This document shows, piece by piece, positions 56,501 through 62,364 of a stretch of DNA of 64,000 nucleotides (the first letter of the stretch is position 1; each line of letters starts with the position of its first letter). The stretch is from Trebouxia sp. TZW2008 (taxonomy: Eukaryota > Chlorophyta > Trebouxiophyceae > Trebouxiales > Trebouxiaceae): positions 310 to 64,309 of the forward strand of contig BDIU01000278.1 in NCBI GenBank assembly GCA_002118135.1, given 5' to 3'. Under the pieces are notes generated by a model. It had not been told where the DNA came from. It did no database searches and saw only the letters and a program-made list of their open reading frames with translations. The translations under genes and the position numbers were made by a program.

Positions 56501-58527
56501 GCACTCAAATATCTCCAACCATTTTCGTCCTGTGCTATTTTGAATCATTCAAACTGTGCATGCAGGGAGGTGAGATCCTTGTATATGTTTGTATGCCAAG
56601 TGTCTCTGGGTTTGCCCCTAGCGCTTGGAAGATCCACAAAGCTTCTCACAGCTATGAGGTGATCTCACTATGAAGCAATCACTGTGATGAAAAATAGTAC
56701 AATACATAATCAAGTAAAAAGAAAGAAGAAAGTATTCAAAAGGAAAACTCCTCCTGTCTCTTCCGCTAGAAGAAAGAAAAGAAAGGCCTACGCCGTTAGG
56801 CGTCATAATGGGAGCCTCTATCTAAAGGGGCAACCCAGGATCCACTAGAAGAGAAAAAGGAAAAACGCTCACCACTATAATGAGGACCAACAGCATGGAT
56901 GATGTTGTCAAACGGCATGGGACTGCTCAAGGGTTCACGAATGGGTGACACCACAGCTGTGCCCACCGGCACCCGGCGGTGGCCGGCAGGCAAGGCCTCC
57001 AGGTACTCCTTGCAAGCCACCTTCAGCTCTGGGCCCACAGCTGTGGCGATGTGCTTTGACACGCCGCCTGTGAGATTGAGCTGATTATTGGTGGGATTGA
57101 CAATGCCTGAGACGTTCTGCTCAGTCAAATTGCCAATTTCCACCTGCATGCATGTCAATGGTTTTATAACAATAACAAAACCTATCGACAAAGAGGAAGG
57201 AGAGCTTGAGGGTGTGAGTAACAATGCCCGACACGTTCTGCTCAGTCAAACCGTCACTTTCCACCTGCATGCATGTGATATGATAGTTAGTAATGTTCCA
57301 AAAAAATTCACAACAGTAAAGAAGAGTAGCTCAGGGGCATTTGCAGGACAGTGCCTTGAGTGGATTGCTTACTTGAAGTGCCAATTTTGAACTGCAAGCG
57401 CGTCAATGATAGGCTATAAGGTTCAGAAGAGTTTTGACAACAAACAAAACTAGCTAAGGGGCATTTGCACTACAATGCCTGAGAGTTTTTGCTTGATGAG
57501 ATCATCCAGTTTTCACCTGCATGAGTGCTAGGAATGTAGATCACAAGAGTCAAAGAAAATTGACAATCAAGCAAAACAGCTAAGCAAAGCATGAAGGGAA
57601 GGCAAAGCGAGATCAAGTTCAAGAAGAGAAGCTCAATGTGAAGTTGCAACACCTGCGCGCAGACAGATTTGAGCATTGGGAGCTCAACACATCACGCTCA
57701 ATCTTCAAAAACCATCACAAGCAGACACAAGGGGCAGCACTGAGATAGACCTGCTCAAGAAGCGATAGAAAGCCAAGCAGAAAAGATGTCAGTCAGTCAA
57801 TGCAAGGAGTACTTAAAAAGCAATACCTTACATGCAACTCATGCTATCTGAGGGTATGTCTCACTGAAATGCATTGCAAAATGTAAAACATGCAGTACAT
57901 AAGTGCCAATACATGACATGAAATCAGCAAAATCTTGAAGTATCAACAACTGAGAACAAGATCATAGTGATTCAATGAATGACGTTGACAATCATCCATT
58001 TGGTGCTGAAGACTTGCCTCAAGGTGCATGTGATTGAATGCAGGGCCCTTAGTCACCCAGCACACAACCCTGTGCTTCTTCTTCACCTCCTGTATCATGT
58101 GCTCGCCCACATGCTGGAGCTCAGGATGAGTAAACAGGGCAGCTTGGTAGGGCTCTAGGGCGAGGCTGGCCTCAGGGCTGTTCCGCTCTTCCTCTTCACA
58201 AGCTGTTTCCAGCACATGCATGGCTTGGTCAATGTCACTCTCTGTGCCATGCAAAGTGACGTTTCCATCCTGGAGCAAGCAAAACAAGAACAAGTCTTTT
58301 TCTGTGTCGCGTTTATCAAGGAAGGAATAGTGAATTGTGTTGCTGTTGCCTGAGTTTGTCATGCTGACTTTTTCTACCAGTGTCATGCAACAATGCAGAA
58401 CAAGCTAATGCATGGTGTGTGAAACGGGAATTTGGGCAGCACAATGTCGCTTTGCGATTTGATGTGCTGGCAAAGTGACCGAGCTCCTAGTGCAGACAGA
58501 TGGATGGGCAGACAGACAAACAGAAGC

Positions 58528-58604
<77 letters not shown>

Positions 58605-59120
58605 CATGACATCAGAAACCTGATAGGAGGAATGGTAGGTGACAATCTCTGGCACAGGCGCAAAACAGCTTGTTTTCAGCATCAGAGAAGCATAGGCAGC
58701 ATGCAGTATCAGTACCTGTACGTCTTTTGATATGACCACTCCTAGATTGGTGCATTGCTCCGTCAAGTGATCCCAGTCATGCTGTAGGCACAGCTGATGA
58801 ACTGACAATGAGAAGCATATGCTCCTGTCCACCAGCACTGGGGCTGGTTGGGGCAGGGCTGCTTGGAGGGGCCCTGACTGGGGCAAGGCAGGTTGGAGCA
58901 ATCCTCCAGAGGCTGTAGCTGAAGGTGTGTCCGAGCTGTCAGGAGAATGAATTCTGCTCAGGGCTGTTTGGTGCAGCCCTTGCTGTGGCAGGGCTGCTGG
59001 GAACAGCCCTTCTGGGAGGGTGGGGGCAAAATTTGTGGGCATGTCTAATGAAGCTGATGAGTCATCTGCTGACTTGGCTAGCATTGAACGTTGCGCCCCT
59101 CCATATTCGTCATCTGCCAT
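47569..59120 (-). CDS. Macro-domain PARP, predicted mono-ADP-ribosyltransferase
   Basis: Ten exons close in phase to 736 aa: 58716-59120, 58018-58269, 56873-57143, 54927-55126, 52763-52909, 51402-51551, 50279-50479, 49274-49445, 48430-48706 and 47569-47704. Residues 1-219 are a Pro/Ser-rich start and a helical linker. A macro domain spans about 220-425 (EIGNLTEQNVSGIVNPTNNQ, GGVSKHI, FDNIIHAVGPHYS, then SIAMPLIGAGAAGWP). The PARP catalytic domain spans about 490-736 (RALPSNWAPM, VHRIQNQLLWKVYAGN, LWHGTS, GHGTYFSTRPQLCMDYSHR, GLRQMLAVDVLTGKAKN, then SGHAYPRYLVTYK). The catalytic triad aligns as His584, Tyr619 and Ile715. Ile in place of Glu is what family knowledge associates with mono-ADP-ribosylation, as in PARP10. 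Intron 2 uses a GC donor (GAG/gcaagt). The layout recalls PARP9/14/15. Nearly every exon has partial copies beside it. Confidence 0.92.
47705..48160 (-). repeat. Acceptor-side copies of the PARP exon 10 start
   Basis: On the minus strand tgcag followed by ACAGTTGGGCATTGCTGATC (real, 47704) is preceded by copies reading gcagACGGTTGAGTGTTGCTG, caggcagttagacgctgctg and caggcaaacgggccttgctg. These sit near 47843, 47997 and 48133, with spacing of about 135-155 bp. Confidence 0.85.
48295..48365 (-). repeat. Donor-side copy of the PARP exon 9 end
   Basis: The minus-strand text GAAGACTAAAGCCTCAGAAG/gtagttc copies the end of exon 9 (DKSLG..) and its donor, 119 bp downstream of the real donor at 48430. 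Confidence 0.8.
48765..48850 (-). repeat. Acceptor-side copy of the PARP exon 9 start
   Basis: The minus-strand text ctgcagGGTTCCAGCACAAT followed by CACACAAGGGCTGATAGAC copies the first 60 nt of exon 9 (GFQHNHARADGP) 140 bp upstream of the real acceptor. Confidence 0.85.
49045..49165 (-). repeat. Donor-side copy of PARP exon 8
   Basis: The minus strand repeats exon 8 from GAACCTGCT to the TATGCCGCTGAACACG/gtgagc donor, with changes, about 220 bp beyond the true donor at 49274. The HGTS codons have decayed. Confidence 0.85.
49480..50080 (-). repeat. Five acceptor-side copies of PARP exon 8, about 125-bp period
   Basis: Exon starts (minus strand, after tgcag or cgcag) lie at 49445 (real), 49563, 49692, 49817, 49946 and about 50071. 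The intervals are 118, 129, 125, 129 and about 125 bp. Each copy contains about 75 nt coding VHRIQNQLLWKVYAGNLDAM-like text and ends near GAACCTGC, which is itself the next unit's boundary. None extends to the exon donor. Confidence 0.93.
50500..50765 (-). repeat. Acceptor-side copies of PARP exon 7
   Basis: A nearly full-length decayed copy (TTTGCCCTCAAATTAGGCGC and so on) lies at 50510-50660 with its own tgtaggcagcaagc start. A second trace starts at ctgcagccagccatc near 50720. The real exon is 50279-50479. Confidence 0.85.
50995..51275 (-). repeat. Two donor-side copies of the PARP exon 6 end
   Basis: The minus-strand ends CTAGTCTACGAG/gtttgtccc (51202) and CTAGTCTACAAG/gtgcatttt (51002) copy the real end CTAGTCTATGAG/gtttgtccc (51402) at exactly 200-bp spacing, each with upstream GACCTGCTGACTCTGAAAGG. 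Confidence 0.9.
51640..51990 (-). repeat. Three acceptor-side copies of PARP exon 6
   Basis: Copies of TTGATGTGTCAAACAGTCAA followed by GATGCAACGCC appear near 51705, 51840 and 51980; the real exon starts at 51551. Spacing is about 135-150 bp. The last copy is fused directly to a copy of the exon 5 end. Confidence 0.88.
52230..52665 (-). repeat. Donor-side copies of the PARP exon 5 end
   Basis: Variants of GCAAGACATGCAAGA(g)GAAATTGAG recur near 52590-52620, 52420-52450, 52310-52330 and 52240-52265, plus the fused copy near 51990-52015. They copy AAMQDVQQQIE and the donor region of the real exon (ending 52763). Confidence 0.8.
53030..53745 (-). repeat. Six acceptor-side copies of PARP exon 5, about 130-142 bp period
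   Basis: Starts (minus, after tgcag or cgg) lie near 53051, 53182, 53320, 53460, 53590 and 53731; the real exon starts at 52909. Each reads EVRFV(D/H)INKSSIEALQEE with LRLQSKG and often FVGRLADGNIWA after it. They are highly alike and mostly open, so this array is young. Confidence 0.93.
53880..54865 (-). repeat. Six donor-side copies of the PARP exon 4 end, about 145-155 bp period
   Basis: After the true donor at 54927 (ACGCTCAAG/gtactt), copies end near 54775, 54632, 54487, 54333, 54180 and 53902. Each carries GWPIQLAAQIHIAAVLQFAS-like text followed by SRSDK.LK and a gt donor in most cases. Most copies also include ggaatgcagtctattgcaat text from the exon middle. Confidence 0.93.
55235..56330 (-). 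repeat. Seven to eight acceptor-side copies of the PARP exon 4 start
   Basis: Starts (minus, after gacag or tcag) lie near 55300, 55425, 55545, 55720, 55900, 56073, 56198 and 56320; the real one is at 55126. Each has GATGAGC-CTGAAGACAC followed by text coding ELLRSTVQAVLQQAT. Copies 55720/55900 and 56073/56198 are nearly identical pairs (180-bp and 125-bp higher-order duplications). Confidence 0.92.
56455..56650 (-). mobile_element. 5'-truncated LINE remnant
   Basis: The plus-strand text catgctagacaggctcaaca through ccaagtgtctctgggtttgcc is collinear with 7150-7330 over about 180 bp. On the minus strand it keeps a decayed GKPRDTW-like C-terminus. It lies in PARP intron 3. Confidence 0.6.
56765..56850 (-). 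mobile_element. Second copy of the short dispersed repeat
   Basis: The minus-strand text gggttgcccctttagatagag, gctccc and atgacgcctaacggcgtag followed by gcctttcttttc matches 12375-12485 (+). It ends within 25 bp of the donor of the macro-domain exon. Confidence 0.5.
57205..57520 (-). repeat. Three acceptor-side copies of the macro-domain exon start
   Basis: The real exon 3 starts GTGGAAATTGGCAATTTGAC at 57143. Copies start near 57263 (GTGGAAAGTGACGGTTTGAC), 57388 (TTCAAAATTGGCACTTCAAG) and 57515 (GTGAAAACTGGATGATCTC). Spacing is 120-127 bp, each preceded by tgcatgcag- or tgcag-like text, increasingly diverged with distance. Confidence 0.88.
57521..58017. other. PARP intron 2, remainder
   Basis: This is A-rich intron sequence between the macro exon copies and exon 2. 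I see no exon-like copies beside the GC donor at 58018 and no other element. Confidence 0.6.
58507..58608 (+). repeat. (CAGA)n-(CAGG)n microsatellite
   Basis: About eight gaca units are followed by about twelve cagg units in PARP intron 1. It is a pure simple repeat that creates long artefactual open frames on both strands. Confidence 0.95.
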
Positions 59121-59430
59121 GAGATGAAATTCGGTTTGTGTTTGACATGTTTGGCTTTATTTGCAGGAACTTGAGAGAACGTGACATGAAACGATTACGC
59201 AAAAGTGTGCAATTTACCTAATGTAAAGATAAATGTAGAACATGATGGCAGAATGCGGAATAGCAGATTGTGGGCGAAGGCAAACAAATATTCAAGCAGC
59301 CAGCTGGTTTCTGCTGTGAATGCAGAAAATTTTGGATTTTCCAGGATTTTGGGGCGCTTTTCCCCTCAGTCTCCGCCCAACAAAGCACAATGTTCTGCCC
59401 AACAAAGCACAATGTTCTGAGTATGGGCAA
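59121..59430 (-). other. PARP upstream region / possible end of the ankyrin-PH gene
   Basis: This must contain the PARP promoter. A minus-strand frame after tgcattcacag at 59312 (AETSWLLEYLFAFAHNLLF, stop near 59195) has the right phase to be the last exon of the ankyrin-PH gene (donor at 59876). Its sequence is unremarkable and I am not confident. A short direct repeat (tgcccaacaaagcacaatgt) occurs twice at 59384-59420. Confidence 0.3.
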
Positions 59431-59431
59431 A

Positions 59432-59551
59432 ACACTACAGCACTGAAGGTTCCAGGGCGATCACTCAGCCGAGTAATAGTTGAGCTCAATCCAGTTTGAC
59501 TTCCCTGATCAGACAAGAAGGGGTCTGGTCAGGATGATATGGCCGTAACAT
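59432..59551 (-). rRNA. 5S rRNA-like gene, copy 2
   Basis: The minus strand gives a 120-nt sequence starting ATGTTACGGCCATATCATCC and containing TCTGATCAGGGAAGTCAAAC, ATTACTCGGCTGAGTGAT and a 3' end GTGCTGTAGTGT. The order and spacing of the 5S landmarks (ACGGCCATA, GAAGTCAA, TACTCGG-TG-GTGA, GCTGTAG) are correct. The two ends pair through all ten helix I positions with G-U allowed. TTTT follows at once, as expected for RNA polymerase III termination. It differs from typical plant 5S at several sites, so it may be a diverged gene or a 5S-derived repeat. Confidence 0.8.
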
Positions 59552-59639
59552 ATATCATTTGCCAAATCTGGCAGTCATATACCATTTGACAACCATGAAG
59601 AAGCTAGCTTTGCCTTGCTACTGTTGGCAAAGGCAGTCT

Positions 59640-59875
59640 ACAGGCATACAGATGTTGCACCTGAGACAAGCCTCATTCTTTTAGTCATGGCAGCATCGGT
59701 TGCAACTGCCACACAGAGTGAGCAAGATTTTGCACTAAAATGAGATCCAGTGCTGCAGTCATAGCATGCACCTGTACGGCCAAAGAGGCAACATTTTGCA
59801 CCTGAAAACTTCGTTGCTGCAGCCATCACAGCATGTGTCCGCATTGCCAAAGAGACACAGATGACAATGTTGCAC
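59640..59875 (-). repeat. Donor-side copies of the ankyrin-PH proline-rich exon end
   Basis: After the donor at 59876 (ATACCAG/gtgcaacattg) the minus strand repeats ttcag/gtgcaaaatg (about 59800), a decayed tttagtgcaaaatc (about 59732) and ctcag/gtgcaacatc (about 59662), with upstream gctgcagcaacgaag-type text. Spacing is about 70 bp. Confidence 0.8.
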
Positions 59876-62306
59876 CTGGTATGAGCTTCCTTGCATCAGC
59901 CATCATAGCCTCAGTTGCTGGTGGGGCAGAGGGAAGAGGGAGTATGCCTGCCCCTGCGTCTTGGCCCAAATAGCCCTGGCCCTGAGGGGCATTTCCAGGC
60001 TGTGAGCTCAAAAAGCCCTGCCCCTGAAAAAGAGGCACTCCTGCCACTGCATTTTGCCTCAAACAGCCCTGCTGCCAAGAGGCACTTTCGGGCTGTGGCT
60101 TCAAAACGCCCTGCCCCTGAAGGTCACTTGCCGTTCTCTGATTACAAATGCTGTCATTGGGTATAAGGACTGTTTGTGGTACCCCCGATGGCTTGCCGTC
60201 AAGTTGTGCCAGAGGGGAGTTATCGGGTGGTCCAGTGCCTGGTAGGGTTTGGCTGTCACCTCCAGGGCTTTGACCAGGGACCCCAGGTTGATGAGGAGGG
60301 GCCTCTGCAGGGTCTGGGGTGGGTTGCATGTGGCTGTGAGCACCGCTGCTGACAGGATTTGGGGGTGTCTGAGGACCCCTAGGGGGTTGCTGAGGGAGGT
60401 TGGTGGGGTCAACGGGAGCAGGCATTGGGCCAGGTGCATTTGTAGGGGCTGTCTGTGGGGGTGTCTGAGGCCTCCTGAGGGGTTGTGGAGGGGGGTTGGC
60501 AGGGGTCACGGGTGGTTGCACTGGGGTAGTTGCTTTGCTGCCTACAGGCTTGCTGAACAGGTCAGCTGCTGGTTGACTCATCATCTTGACTAAGCGTGAC
60601 AGCATTGGCTGGCCCTTGGAGTCCTGCTGGGAATCTGGCATGCTGATGAAGAAGCTATATCCTGCTTGGTCTGTTCCAATGGTGAAGCAGCCGTCCCGCT
60701 TCACAATTGACGCCCATGGCATGTGCTGCAAGACAACAAAAACTTTTTCTCCCTTGGCATTTCTTTTTTGTTTGTAAGGGAAAAAGAAAATTGGCAAAAC
60801 AAAAAACGGAAAAACAGAAACTGTCAGCCTGCAGACCTTGCATCAAGAGCTGTTGCTAAATGCCCTGCAACAATGCAGCTCACATGCTGCAGATGAGGGC
60901 AAAAGCCCTGGGGAAAAGCATCTGGGGGCCAGCCCTACAGCAAAAGCTCTAGCGCAAGACAATAGGCGCAACACATGACCAGTACCACACAAGTGCCAGG
61001 GCTGCTGCCAAAAGCCCCAGGAATAAGGGTAAAAACCCCAACAGCAAAGCAATCAGGGCAGCAGGGCAGGAGTGTCATCAAGGGCCACGGCTGTTGCCAA
61101 CTGCCCGACAGATGAGGGCAAAACCCCTTGAGCAGAGCAGCTTACCAGTGCCACACAAGCGCCAGGGCTGTTGCCAACCGCCCCAGGGAAGGGCTCTTTG
61201 CTGACTTGTGCTTCTGTGACAAAGAGTGTTCCCTTCAGTCGCACTCTGTCTTTGGAGAAAATCATCAGTTGTGTGTGCACAGCTTTGCCGTAGATATTGT
61301 ATTTGGGCACCAATACAGACCATCGCTCTTTCCAGATCAATTTGGCTTTCAACCTGCAGTACAAAGACAGCTTATCTTTGTGAACATTGTGTTCAGGTAT
61401 CAGTATACAACATTGCTGTTTCCAGCTAGTTTTGGCTTTCAACCTGCATCACAAGTGCACAGCATCGCCCTAAACATTGTATTTGGGCACCGATACACAC
61501 CATCGCTCTTTCTAAATCAATTTGGCTTTCAACCTGCATCACAAATGCATAACAGTGTCATAGATGTTGTATTTTGGGCACTGATGTGTTTGCATGCTCT
61601 TTTCATATCTGTTTGGCTTTTGAGCTGCATTACAAGCACATCAATGTCAGTGCTGAAACGCTGGCAAAGTGCTGCTGTTCTTGTTTGGCACACAGCAGAA
61701 TGCGCGCATGGGTGTAGGATCAACACAAGAATTGCCTAACGACGATGCTGGTCTGAATGAACATGTCTTCAGATGAAATGACAGGCAATGTGCAAGTTGC
61801 ATGCCAATATGCAATGCTATGCTTGTCGGGTGATGTTTTCAGCAGACCAGTCAAGATCATCAAAGGGAGTCAAGTATGCCTTTCGTTCAAAACATCAAAA
61901 CATGTGCCAGACAGGGTCAGCAGGCCCAGGTAGGAGTCATGCATGCATGTAGGAACAATGCATGAGTGACACATGTGTGAAAACCAAACATCAGGCATAG
62001 ACAAAGATCTTACCAGGAAGAAACGCCATGCATCTTTGATAAGATGTACACATTCCCATGAAATGCATTCTGAGCCTTGACAAACTTGAGAACGCAATTC
62101 CCCATTGTGTCTGCTTCCCTGTATAAGCCGTCCTTGGAACCTCTGATTTGTAAAGCATATTCCATTGCGGTCCGACCTGCAGGACATTGCATGCCATCAT
62201 TCAACAATCACAATGATAACTATTACACCAGTTGCATTGATTGACCTTCAGGAACAGGCTGAGGCGTATTGTGATCTACCTTGCGTCCGCGCAGGCACAG
62301 ATGTCA

Positions 62307-62364
<58 letters not shown>

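Noticed and set aside
58383..58730. Cys/Leu/Pro-rich minus frame and Gln/Ala/Gly-rich plus frame after PARP exon 1
   Set aside because: Both are translations of the (CAGA)n-(CAGG)n microsatellite beyond the exon 1 donor at 58716.
61128..61739. 203-codon plus-strand open frame
   Set aside because: Antisense shadow of the PH exon and its acceptor-side copies. The minus strand has the spliced, in-phase reading into SIVKRDGCFTIG.
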